A stretch of DNA of 64,000 nucleotides from Sphingopyxis macrogoltabida (GTDB lineage Bacteria; Pseudomonadota; Alphaproteobacteria; Sphingomonadales; Sphingomonadaceae). The DNA lies in the NCBI RefSeq assembly GCF_001307295.1, contig NZ_CP012701.1, positions 62,001-126,000 on the forward strand. The letters are read 5' to 3'. This document shows, one piece after another, positions 1 to 7,534 of the stretch (position 1 is its first letter; each line of letters begins with the position of its first letter). The notes under the pieces are model-generated. The model was not told the origin of the DNA. It made no database searches and saw only the letters and a list, made by a program, of their open reading frames with translations. The position numbers were made by a program, and so were the translations under genes.

Positions 1-1
1 T

Positions 2-82
2 ATCGGGCTTGGCGCGATGGGCAGCGCCACCCTGCGTGCGCTTGTTCCCGCACTGTGGTCCAGCCAAAAGACGCCACACTGA
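2..82 (+). pseudogene. Fragment of an FAD-dependent DAO-family oxidoreductase (N-terminal Rossmann motif)
   Basis: The frame entering the window reads IGLGAMGSATLRALV and stops at 80-82. IGLGAMGSATL is the dinucleotide-binding GxGxxG segment near the N-terminus of sarcosine oxidase / N-methyltryptophan oxidase-like flavoproteins. After about 15 residues the similarity ends and a stop follows, so only the first part of the gene is left. The start lies outside the window. A dehydrogenase with a similar Rossmann motif is also possible. It reads toward the leftward catabolic genes and looks like debris at the edge of that island. Confidence 0.4.
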
Positions 83-195
83 TTGTGCCAAGGAACGGGT
101 CGATCTAGACCAGTTGGGGAGCACCACCGATCCTGACGCACGAAGCTTCGCATCGATCTGAAAAAGCCATGTGGGCGAGCATCCGCCAGCGAATG

Positions 196-1605
196 CTACT
201 CAGCAATCACGAAAGTCTTGGGTTCAGTATAGGCCATCAGCCCATCGATCCCATTCTCAACCCCGATGCCTGATTGCTTGCGCCCACCGAAGGCCGCAAA
301 AGGTGACAACGCCAATCCTTCGTTGATCCATACGTTGCCGGTCTCCATTCTTTCGGCCACGTGCAGCGCCGCGTCCATGTTCTTCGACCAGACTGTGCCT
401 GCCAAGCCCATTTCAGACGCATTGGCTCGTTCAATCGCTTCCTCGACCGTCGTATACTTCAAAAGCGGCAGGACGGGACCAAACTGCTCTTCTTGAACAA
501 TGCGACTATCTTCTGGCGGATTGTCGACCAGCGTTGCGGGCACGAACAGCCCCTTTCCGTCGGGAGCAGCACCCTGGATCAGGCGGTGACCATTGGCTTT
601 GCAATCCTCCAACAGACCGTTCACACGATCAAATTGTGGCCGGTTCTGGATCGGACCGAGGGCGATACCCTGCTGGCTGCCGTCACCCATTGGCATCGCC
701 TTGACAAGTTCGGCCAGGGCGTCGCGGAACTGGTCGTATATGGTTTCGTGCACATAGGCACGCTTCGTGGCGACGCAGACCTGACCGCTATTCGCGAAGG
801 CCGACCAGAGCAGCCTTTGAGCAGTCTCTGCAATATCGACGTCGGGCAGCACGATCGCCGCGTCATTCCCACCTAGTTCGAGCGTTAAGCGCTTGAGTGT
901 GGGCGAGGCGCTCTGCATCACACGCCGCCCGGTGGCAGTCGAACCCGTAAAGCTGACTTTGTCCACGCCGGGGTGAGCGGTCATCATTGGCCCAAGGGCA
1001 TCACCGCCCGTGATGATGTTAAGCACGCCGGCGGGCACAAGGTCGCGAACCAGTTCACCAATCCGAAGCACCGTCATTGGCGTGAATGGCGAGGGTTTGA
1101 GCACAAGCGTGTTGCCCGTCAGCAGCGCCGGAGCAATCTTCCAAATCGAAAGCACGACCGGAAAGTTCCACGTAGAAATGCCCGCTACCACCCCGATCGG
1201 CACATATCGGGTGATCTGCTTGCGCCCAGGGCCAGCCTCCATCTCGCGGTCCGGCAGGGTCAATGTCGCCGTAGCCTCGCACCACTGCACAGCAGCCATG
1301 ACTTCGAATTGAGCTTGCTCGCGAGGCTTGCCTTGTTCACGAGTGAGCATCGCCGCCAGCTCTGCGGCATTGGCCGCGATGGTCTCGCCGATTCGATTGA
1401 CGATCGCCGCGCGTTCAGCCCAGGGAGTGTTGCGCCACGCCGGAAAGGCGCCGCGGGCAGCGGTGATAGCCGCTTCAAGTTCTGCCGCACCGGCATCCGG
1501 AACTGAGCCAATGACCGTCCCAGTGGCGGGATTGATCACCTCGATAGAGCTTTGCGAATTGACCGCCTGACCGTTGATAGTCATGCTGAGATCGTCGTTA
1601 GTCAT
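196..1605 (-). CDS. NAD(P)-dependent aldehyde dehydrogenase
   Basis: A 469-aa member of the aldehyde dehydrogenase superfamily, which oxidises an aldehyde to a carboxylate in the cytoplasm. Visible landmarks are the oxyanion-hole Asn147 in STWNFPV, cofactor-binding Lys170 in VLKPS, the FTGSTATG turn (219-226), general base Glu243 in LELGG and the nucleophile Cys277 in NSGQVC. Length and motif order are normal. The ATG at 1605 follows an AAGGAA Shine-Dalgarno. It is the last gene of the leftward catabolic set. With the GMC dehydrogenase (2835-4424) and an acyl-CoA ligase (4513-6123) it would complete an alcohol to aldehyde to acid to acyl-CoA route, as the aldehyde dehydrogenase of peg operons does. 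Family certain; substrate inferred. Confidence 0.9.
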   Translation of the reverse strand: MTNDDLSMTINGQAVNSQSSIEVINPATGTVIGSVPDAGAAELEAAITAARGAFPAWRNTPWAERAAIVNRIGETIAANAAELAAMLTREQGKPREQAQFEVMAAVQWCEATATLTLPDREMEAGPGRKQITRYVPIGVVAGISTWNFPVVLSIWKIAPALLTGNTLVLKPSPFTPMTVLRIGELVRDLVPAGVLNIITGGDALGPMMTAHPGVDKVSFTGSTATGRRVMQSASPTLKRLTLELGGNDAAIVLPDVDIAETAQRLLWSAFANSGQVCVATKRAYVHETIYDQFRDALAELVKAMPMGDGSQQGIALGPIQNRPQFDRVNGLLEDCKANGHRLIQGAAPDGKGLFVPATLVDNPPEDSRIVQEEQFGPVLPLLKYTTVEEAIERANASEMGLAGTVWSKNMDAALHVAERMETGNVWINEGLALSPFAAFGGRKQSGIGVENGIDGLMAYTEPKTFVIAE

Positions 1606-1833
1606 CGTCTGGGTTCCTTCACGCGGGGAGCTCTATGACCGGCCCAAGTTGATTGGTCCGCATTGATTGTTGGAGTTTAGTCATGCCCTTGGCCAGTGTT
1701 GGCCGCAGGCGGAGCCGAGCAAAGCTGAAGGGCGGCACTGCTTTACTCAATACCGAGCATGCGAGCTCGCACGAGGCGACGATAGCGGCTTTTCGACCTT
1801 CTGTGATCCACTGCCCGGTGGCCGCCTGCAGCA

Positions 1834-2652
1834 TCAGTCAGGCCCCCGTCTCAGAGTTGTCTCAACGACTGCGCGCACCTGGCGCGGGCGGTAGATCGCC
1901 GTGTGCGCACCGGACATCAGCACGCGTCCATCATGCGCGACGCGCACGTCCAGTACAGTGAAGAGGTGACCGTTGGTCTCGAAATGGCGCGTCACACGCG
2001 CGCGGGTCTGCAGCGTGCCCGGGCCGCGCAAGACGCCATGAAAGTGAACGTCGCTGCCGACATGGATCCAGGGGCCGAGCTTGACGTGCTTGGCCAGCAC
2101 GAAATTCGCGTGATGCAGTAGCCAGCCCGGCGACGTGACCGCACCGCCTTCGTAAACGGCCAGCGTCTCGCGCGTGTCGCTCAGATAGGCAGCGCCGTAG
2201 CGTTCATCGAAGGCAGTGTCACAGGTCCCGAGCACCGTACCTTCAGCGAGGCTTTCCGGCGAGGCGTCCGGGCGGGCGGCCGCCGCAAAGGGTGTGCGAA
2301 AGGGGATGTCGTCGAGCGTGACATTGGGCGGATCAACGAGATGCGCCCCACCCTGCGCACATAGAATATCGCGGCTTGAGAGCGTCAGCACGAGCCCCCG
2401 CCCTTGCGGCGAACCTTCCGCGATCGCCTCGTCGCCGTCATAGACAGGCTTCAGGAAGCGCGCGCTCATGAAGCCGCGGCGCAGGAAGTCGTAGCCCCAA
2501 AGTGCGGCCGGCACATGGCTCATATAAGCGAAGACCTCGACGCCTGGCACAAGGCCGCCGCTGAAACCGAAGCGCCGCGCGGTCGCATCGTCGTGGATCT
2601 TGTTGTCGTTGTCGGTCGCGGTGTTGAACGCGACCAGTCGGTAAGTACTCAT
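1834..2652 (-). CDS. MaoC-like hotdog-fold protein (putative hydratase or thioesterase)
   Basis: A 272-aa protein whose N-terminal part has the R-specific enoyl-CoA hydratase pattern: Asn-Lys-Ile-His-Asp at 17-21, then FGFSGGLVPG at 28-37, which matches the catalytic Asp/His hotdog loop of MaoC enzymes. The length fits a double hotdog. The second half (from about residue 140) lacks an obvious second active site. It probably acts on an acyl-CoA or acyl-like substrate in the cytoplasm. It lies 228 bp from the aldehyde dehydrogenase and in the same direction, so it may share a transcript. The gene starts 3 bp after a small ferredoxin-like remnant. Function is inferred from the fold only. Confidence 0.6.
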   Translation of the reverse strand: MSTYRLVAFNTATDNDNKIHDDATARRFGFSGGLVPGVEVFAYMSHVPAALWGYDFLRRGFMSARFLKPVYDGDEAIAEGSPQGRGLVLTLSSRDILCAQGGAHLVDPPNVTLDDIPFRTPFAAAARPDASPESLAEGTVLGTCDTAFDERYGAAYLSDTRETLAVYEGGAVTSPGWLLHHANFVLAKHVKLGPWIHVGSDVHFHGVLRGPGTLQTRARVTRHFETNGHLFTVLDVRVAHDGRVLMSGAHTAIYRPRQVRAVVETTLRRGPD

Positions 2653-2654
2653 CT

Positions 2655-2771
2655 CTACGACCCTCGGCGGAAGAAAGCGCGGCGCAGGCCCGAGCGTTCA
2701 AACGGCGCCCAGGCACCCTCCGGTTGCGCATCGAGCGTGAGGGCCGCTCCGTTGACGGTGAGCGTGATCAT
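2655..2771 (-). pseudogene. Possible remnant of a (2Fe-2S)-binding oxidoreductase subunit
   Basis: A 38-codon frame on the minus strand begins MITLTVNGAALTLDAQPE, the usual N-terminus of the small 2Fe-2S subunit of molybdenum hydroxylases (xanthine dehydrogenase / isoquinoline oxidoreductase family). It then loses similarity and stops 2 nt before the start of the hotdog gene. No cysteine cluster is present, so it cannot bind a cluster. It is best read as the 5' scar of a deleted gene, though a short translated leader is possible. Confidence 0.35.
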
Positions 2772-2834
2772 TGTCGGGGCTCCGCAAGAGACCACAAGGG
2801 CCGCCTATCTGGGAAATGTCGGTTGAACATTGCC

Positions 2835-4424
2835 TCATTTCCCTGCGATCAACTCTGCAGCTTTCTCCGCCATGGCCATGATGGGTAGATTGGTGTTTCC
2901 GCTGATCAAGGTCGGCATAACCGAACCGTCAATGACCCTTAGACCATCGATGCCCCGCACGCGCAGTTGGCTGTCGACAACGGAGCCGCTGTCTTCCCCC
3001 ATGCGACATGTTCCGACCGGGTGGTAAATCGTTTCTGCGTGGGCCCGTATCCATTTTTTGCGGGATTCCGTGCTGGTAAACGCATCGGCATCGAGTGTCC
3101 GCTTAACATGTTGTCGAAGGGCCGGCTGATCGATGATCTCGCACATCTGCCGAACGCCTTCTTGCATGCTGACGAAATCACTTTCATCAGATAGAAAGCG
3201 GGGGTCGATCACTGGCGCTTCAAAAGGATCGGCCGATCGCAGGCGCAGCGTTCCACGACTCTTCGGGCGAAGCTGACATACACGAATGGCAAAGCCGTGC
3301 GGGATGCGCTCGCCGGGTGGGTTTCTGAGCGCGACGATGAGATGAGCCTGCCACTCAGGCCAAGATGAGGTTTCGTCGGGTCCCCAGAAGGCTCCGGCTT
3401 CGACGCCCTGCGAGGTACCAACCCCCGAGCCTAGGAGCATATATTGTGCGCCAGCCAAGCCACCTCTGATCAATCCAAGGTATGGCGTCAGTGTGTTCGG
3501 CTGCGACGCCTCCAATCGGATAGGGCAGTCCAAATGATCTTGTAGGTTGCTTCCAACACCGGCGGAATCGAGCACTGGCTTGATGCCGAGCGAACGTAGG
3601 TGACCGGCGGGCCCAATTCCTGAGAGCATCAGTAGCTGCGGTGAGCCAATGGCCCCGGACGTCAGCAAAACTTCTCGTTCGGCCGAAATGGTGACCTCAC
3701 GCCCGTTCTTCTCAATGACAACACCACGAACGCGCGTGCCCTCGATCGCGAGGCGCCGAACAAGGGTGTTGGCCATGATCGTCAGATTGCTTCGTCCTTT
3801 TCCCTGGTCGAGAAATTTGTAGGCCCCCGAACGCTTGCCGTCTGAAATCGTAAGCTCGTAGAAGCCCGCGCCCATCTGAGACCGACCATTGAAGCCGTTA
3901 TTCTCGGGGAGGCCTGCCGACTTGGCGCTCTCAACAAGTGCCTTCGAGATTGGATGCTGCAAAACGCCATAAGAAAGTTGGATCGGACCCGAATAACCTC
4001 GGTCCTGATCGGGCTCGGATGTGACCTGAGTGGCGTTCTCGATTCTTCTAAAGTAGGGACGGAGGTTTTCATATCCCCATCCTTGACAGCCTTGCGCTTC
4101 CCAAGAATCGTAATCCTGAGGATTTCCCCGGATCGCAATCATGGAGTTGATGGCGGACGATCCTCCCACCACCTTGCCGCGCGGAATATAGATCATGCGG
4201 TTGTTGAGTTCGGTTTGCGGTTCGGTCCAATACATCCAGTTATGCCTTGGACTCGTATAGAGCACGCGAATGCCTGCTGGCATGCGAACGAAGATTGAAG
4301 AAGAGGGAGGTCCGGCTTCGAGCAGCAACACCTTAAAGTTGGGATCTTCGCTCAAGCGAGCAGCGAGCACGCAGCCCGCCGATCCTGCTCCGACAACGAC
4401 ATAATCGAATTTTGAGCCCTTCAT
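2835..4424 (-). CDS. GMC-family FAD alcohol dehydrogenase (PEG/choline dehydrogenase type)
   Basis: A 529-aa glucose-methanol-choline oxidoreductase that oxidises a primary alcohol to an aldehyde with FAD. The N-terminal VVGAGSAG (10-17) binds FAD. GMC signature 1 is at about 81-104 (PRGKVVGGSSAINSM) and signature 2 at 257-271 (GAIGSPQLLMLSGIG). The catalytic pair is His468 in YHPVGTC and Asn510 in SGNTN. Length and motif positions fit the PEG dehydrogenase / choline dehydrogenase branch. There is no export signal, so it is cytoplasmic or loosely membrane-associated. It lies 88 bp downstream of the acyl-CoA ligase on the same strand and probably belongs to its transcript. Family is certain; PEG or another hydroxyl-ended ether as substrate is inferred from the neighbours. 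Confidence 0.9.
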   Translation of the reverse strand: MKGSKFDYVVVGAGSAGCVLAARLSEDPNFKVLLLEAGPPSSSIFVRMPAGIRVLYTSPRHNWMYWTEPQTELNNRMIYIPRGKVVGGSSAINSMIAIRGNPQDYDSWEAQGCQGWGYENLRPYFRRIENATQVTSEPDQDRGYSGPIQLSYGVLQHPISKALVESAKSAGLPENNGFNGRSQMGAGFYELTISDGKRSGAYKFLDQGKGRSNLTIMANTLVRRLAIEGTRVRGVVIEKNGREVTISAEREVLLTSGAIGSPQLLMLSGIGPAGHLRSLGIKPVLDSAGVGSNLQDHLDCPIRLEASQPNTLTPYLGLIRGGLAGAQYMLLGSGVGTSQGVEAGAFWGPDETSSWPEWQAHLIVALRNPPGERIPHGFAIRVCQLRPKSRGTLRLRSADPFEAPVIDPRFLSDESDFVSMQEGVRQMCEIIDQPALRQHVKRTLDADAFTSTESRKKWIRAHAETIYHPVGTCRMGEDSGSVVDSQLRVRGIDGLRVIDGSVMPTLISGNTNLPIMAMAEKAAELIAGK

Positions 4425-4512
4425 CCTCCGTCCCCTGTTGTCAAAGTCGGCGTTCGGCTTGTGATTTCGGCGAACAGTGTCACCATTTCGATCCGTCCCG
4501 GTTCATAGTTCA

Positions 4513-6123
4513 TTAGACGGAGGCAGCCGCCGACAGCGACTCCCCGGCGCGCTTTTTTAGGTCGTGCTTTCTGATCTTTCCGTTCGGAGCCACCGGAAGT
4601 TGCGGCAAGACAATGATCTGCTGCGGTTTCTTGTATGGCGCTAGTTGCTGCTCAACGAGCGCCAGCAGTTCGGCCACTTCGATGGTGCTTCCAGGCGTCG
4701 GCTCAACGAAGGCGATGATTTCTTCGTTGCCCTCGATAGATCGCCCGACTACCGCCGAATTGAGAACCGACGGATGAGAATTGAGGACAGCCTCGATTTC
4801 AGGCGGATAGACGTTGAAGCCGGACCTGATTATTAACTCCTTCGACCGCCCCTGGACCACCAGTTCGCCGCCCGGCGACCGGCTGACGATGTCTCCGGTT
4901 TTCAAAAATCCATCGCCATCAATCGCTTCCGCGGTCTTGTCCGGTTGACCATAGTACCCCAACATCACGTTGGGCCCGCGAACGAGCAATTCGCCCGCTT
5001 CGCCATCGGGCACTTCGCGCCCATCAAGTCCAACGATCTTGATTTCAATCCCTGCGATTGGCGGTCCGATGTTGATTTCATTGCTTCCCACGGCATACAG
5101 CGTCCGACTGATGGTCGGAGACGTCTCGGTCAGCCCGTAACCGTTATGAAGCACCACGCCGAATACTCGCTCGACGCTCTGTCGCAGTGACAGATCGAGC
5201 GGAGCCGTTCCGGTATAGACATAACGAAGGTTATTGGGCGTCAGCTTGATATTATTCTGATCGACGTAAGCGATGATCCGCGACAACATTGCAGGTACAG
5301 CATTGAAGGAGGTCAACGAACCATCCACGATGGCGTCGATTGCTTCCGAGACGGAGAACTTCGGCATGATCCGAAGGTGCGCGCCGACAAACAACATCGT
5401 TTGCAGCAACGCCAACCCGTATGAATGAGAGATCGGCATAACGCAGAGCGTGACGTCTTCGGGAAAAAGCGTTTTAGTTACTTTGCCCCGGCCGGCCACA
5501 TAAGCGAGATTGCGGTGACTGAGCATCACTCCCTTCGGACGACCGGTAGTGCCTGTAGTGTAAATGAGAACTGCAACCTGACGGGCGGGATCCGCATGAA
5601 CTTCCTCGGGAACGGCGCTCGCCTCCAACTTACCGACCTTGATCGCTCCAATCCCGGAGAACATTTCGGATTCCGCGCCGCGCCGGCAGGCCTCAGCATC
5701 TGCTTCCGCCGATATTCCATGCGTGTAGAATACGCGTCTGGGCTTGCAATCACTCTCAATAGCGTCCAGTTCGTGCGAGCCGAGCCGGGCGCTCGTCATC
5801 ACTGACCATGCATCAAGCCGGCTCGCCGCATACATCAGGACGATGGCGCCGATTGAGTTCTCGCCCACCACCATGACCCGATCACCTGGACGGATGCCTA
5901 GGCGCTCCAAGTCACCTGCGACGGCCTCGATCGTATCGATCAGTCCCCGGTAGGACCAAATAATGCCCCGCTCGTCGGTAAGGGCCGGCCGGGATGCCCC
6001 TGCTTTTGCCCCCTCATCCACAATGAGGTGGATGCGTCGCGGCAGGCTAGTCAAATAGTCCACTTCCATGGCGGGCCCAATCTTCTTCGCCAGAACTTCC
6101 GCAGGTGCCGAGCTGTTGGCCAT
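4513..6123 (-). CDS. Acyl-CoA ligase (AMP-forming), copy 1
   Basis: An ANL-superfamily ligase of about 536 aa that activates a carboxylic acid to acyl-AMP and then acyl-CoA. Core motifs: A3 P-loop LIYTTGTTGRPKG, A5 NGYGLTETSP, A7 LKTGD, A8 hinge around RSGFNVYPPE, and the A10 lysine in PNGKIRK near the C-terminus. A reading frame opens at a TTG at 6129, but the ATG at 6123 is preferred because it follows AGG at good spacing and MANSSAPAE is matched by the duplicated leader at 10565-10695. The upstream 130-bp repeat suggests co-regulation with the TonB receptor. Paralogous to the ligase at 15367-16947. Substrate unknown; an ether or alkyl carboxylate is likely. Confidence 0.88.
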   Translation of the reverse strand: MANSSAPAEVLAKKIGPAMEVDYLTSLPRRIHLIVDEGAKAGASRPALTDERGIIWSYRGLIDTIEAVAGDLERLGIRPGDRVMVVGENSIGAIVLMYAASRLDAWSVMTSARLGSHELDAIESDCKPRRVFYTHGISAEADAEACRRGAESEMFSGIGAIKVGKLEASAVPEEVHADPARQVAVLIYTTGTTGRPKGVMLSHRNLAYVAGRGKVTKTLFPEDVTLCVMPISHSYGLALLQTMLFVGAHLRIMPKFSVSEAIDAIVDGSLTSFNAVPAMLSRIIAYVDQNNIKLTPNNLRYVYTGTAPLDLSLRQSVERVFGVVLHNGYGLTETSPTISRTLYAVGSNEINIGPPIAGIEIKIVGLDGREVPDGEAGELLVRGPNVMLGYYGQPDKTAEAIDGDGFLKTGDIVSRSPGGELVVQGRSKELIIRSGFNVYPPEIEAVLNSHPSVLNSAVVGRSIEGNEEIIAFVEPTPGSTIEVAELLALVEQQLAPYKKPQQIIVLPQLPVAPNGKIRKHDLKKRAGESLSAAASV

Positions 6124-6228
6124 CGGCAACCTGCGCCCTTTAGGTCCCAGAGCCTATGCTGCGGCTTCAGCCAAACAATGATCGAATCGGTTAGCCAATT
6201 GACAGTATGGGCAGGCTCGCGCGCGCGC
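6099..6228. repeat. 130-bp direct repeat, copy A (leader of acyl-CoA ligase 1)
   Basis: This segment matches 10565-10695 over its full length with scattered substitutions. It covers the first codons of the ligase, its ribosome-binding region and the upstream DNA, and ends in an alternating GC run (GCGCGCGCGC). The best kept part is GGTTAGCCAATTGAC followed by GTATGGGCAGGCTCG. Conservation outside coding sequence in front of two genes of one cluster points to a shared promoter or operator. Confidence 0.8.
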
Positions 6229-6231
6229 CAG

Positions 6232-6282
6232 AATTTGGACCTCTGGCGCGCCGCCGATGACGAAGGCGAAGCCCTAGAGTAG
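6232..6282 (+). pseudogene. Very short fragment resembling an IS6-family transposase
   Basis: The plus-strand frame reads NLDLWRAADDEGEALE then stops. IS6-family transposases carry LWRAVDHEGEILE at the second beta strand of the catalytic domain, as the intact copy at 18204-18929 does. Only about 15 residues match and the fragment starts right at the end of repeat copy A. It may be a scar of an old insertion or chance. Confidence 0.25.
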
Positions 6283-6416
6283 ATGGCTTTCTTGGTCGGC
6301 GCGTTCGAGTTTGTAGAACGCTGTCGCGGCCATAATCGCAAACCGATGAGTTAGGATGGTTGCACATAGATCCCGCCCAAACGCTAGATCGGCTCGGGCA
6401 AAGTTTCTGCCGGATT

Positions 6417-7361
6417 TCAGCCGCTAGCGGGCAGCCCGGGCGTACCCGTTTCCGCCGGATACGTTTGCAGATAATTCTCCTTTATCATGTGCGAGTCCTT
6501 ACGGCTGCCGTCATGACACCACCCCGGCGGCGCAAACACGCACCGCAGCCGATCGAATAGCGACCGCTTAGGCCCGGCGACATCCCTGGCGATACCCCAA
6601 TATTCGCCAAGCGCCGCCACGAACGGATTGTACGTCTTGATGTTCTCGACGAGTCCGAACACCGGTTTGTCGTGATCGAGCTCCGGCACGAATGACTCGA
6701 ACATCTTGTCCCAAATGATCAGCGTTCCTGCGTAGTTCGCATCGAGATAACGCGGATTGTTCGCATGATGCACGCGATGATGCGACGGTGTGTTGAACAC
6801 CGCTTCGATCCACGGATGCAGGCGGCCCACCGACTCCGTGTGCAGAAAGAACTGATAGAAAAGGTTCAACGACGCGCAGAACCCGATCAACGCGGGATGA
6901 AACCCAAGATAGGCGATCGGCGCCGCCAACAGAACGAGCCCGGTGATCGCGCCCGTCCATGATTGCCGCAATGCAGTCGAAAAATTGTAATATTCGCTCG
7001 AGTGGTGCACGACATGAGCCGCCCAGAACCAGCGCGACCGGTGCGCAAGGCGATGGCTCACATAGAATCTGAGGTCGTCGAGCACAAAGCAAAGCAAGAA
7101 AGCCCACCACTCAAACCCGATTGTGGAAATTCGGTTCTCATAGGCGGTCCACACCAACGACCCCCCGAGCAGCACGAGCAGCATATTAGACACGATACTG
7201 CCCGTCCCTATGATCAAACTCGCCTGGGTGTCCTCGCGCAGGAAGTGCCCCTTGAGCACGCCCCGACGTACCAACAAGAACTCGCCCAGCAGAAACATGA
7301 TATAGAGCGGAGCCGCAATTTCGTGCAGACGGGGCAGGGTAAGGATGGCGGTCAATTCCAT
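6417..7361 (-). CDS. Membrane di-iron hydroxylase of the sterol desaturase / fatty acid hydroxylase family
   Basis: A 314-aa integral membrane protein with hydrophobic segments at about 15-35, 55-75, 85-102 and 138-175. The eight-histidine di-iron set is visible: HRLAH (103-107), HVVHH (116-120), an isolated His174 and HHRVHH (194-199). This family hydroxylates C-H bonds of lipids, sterols, carotenoids and, in alkylglycerol monooxygenase, the carbon next to an ether oxygen. It sits between the TonB receptor and acyl-CoA ligase 1, both on the same strand. In this ether-like cluster an ether-activating oxygenase is an attractive inference. A sterol or fatty-acid hydroxylase is equally compatible with the sequence. 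Confidence 0.8.
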   Translation of the reverse strand: MELTAILTLPRLHEIAAPLYIMFLLGEFLLVRRGVLKGHFLREDTQASLIIGTGSIVSNMLLVLLGGSLVWTAYENRISTIGFEWWAFLLCFVLDDLRFYVSHRLAHRSRWFWAAHVVHHSSEYYNFSTALRQSWTGAITGLVLLAAPIAYLGFHPALIGFCASLNLFYQFFLHTESVGRLHPWIEAVFNTPSHHRVHHANNPRYLDANYAGTLIIWDKMFESFVPELDHDKPVFGLVENIKTYNPFVAALGEYWGIARDVAGPKRSLFDRLRCVFAPPGWCHDGSRKDSHMIKENYLQTYPAETGTPGLPASG

Positions 7362-7494
7362 CAGAGAACGCTAAGCCTCATGCTTATCATCGTCGCGGCA
7401 CGCATCGAAAACATGCACCTTAGGGATTGGGGCAGGTCTGCCCACGGAGTTGACAACTCAACTCTGCGAGAACGCATTTTGCGCAACAACGAAG

Positions 7495-7522
7495 CCGGCG
7501 ATCCCCGTTTGAAGATCGCCGG
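7495..7522 (-). terminator. Inverted repeat after the TonB receptor (possible terminator)
   Basis: CCGGCGATC (7495-7503) and GATCGCCGG (7514-7522) form a perfect 9-bp stem with a 10-nt loop, 13 bp past the stop codon of the TonB receptor. No clear uridine run follows on the minus strand, so it may act as an mRNA end-stabilising hairpin or an attenuated terminator before the hydroxylase gene. Confidence 0.45.
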
Positions 7523-7534
7523 AGTCGGTGGGAG

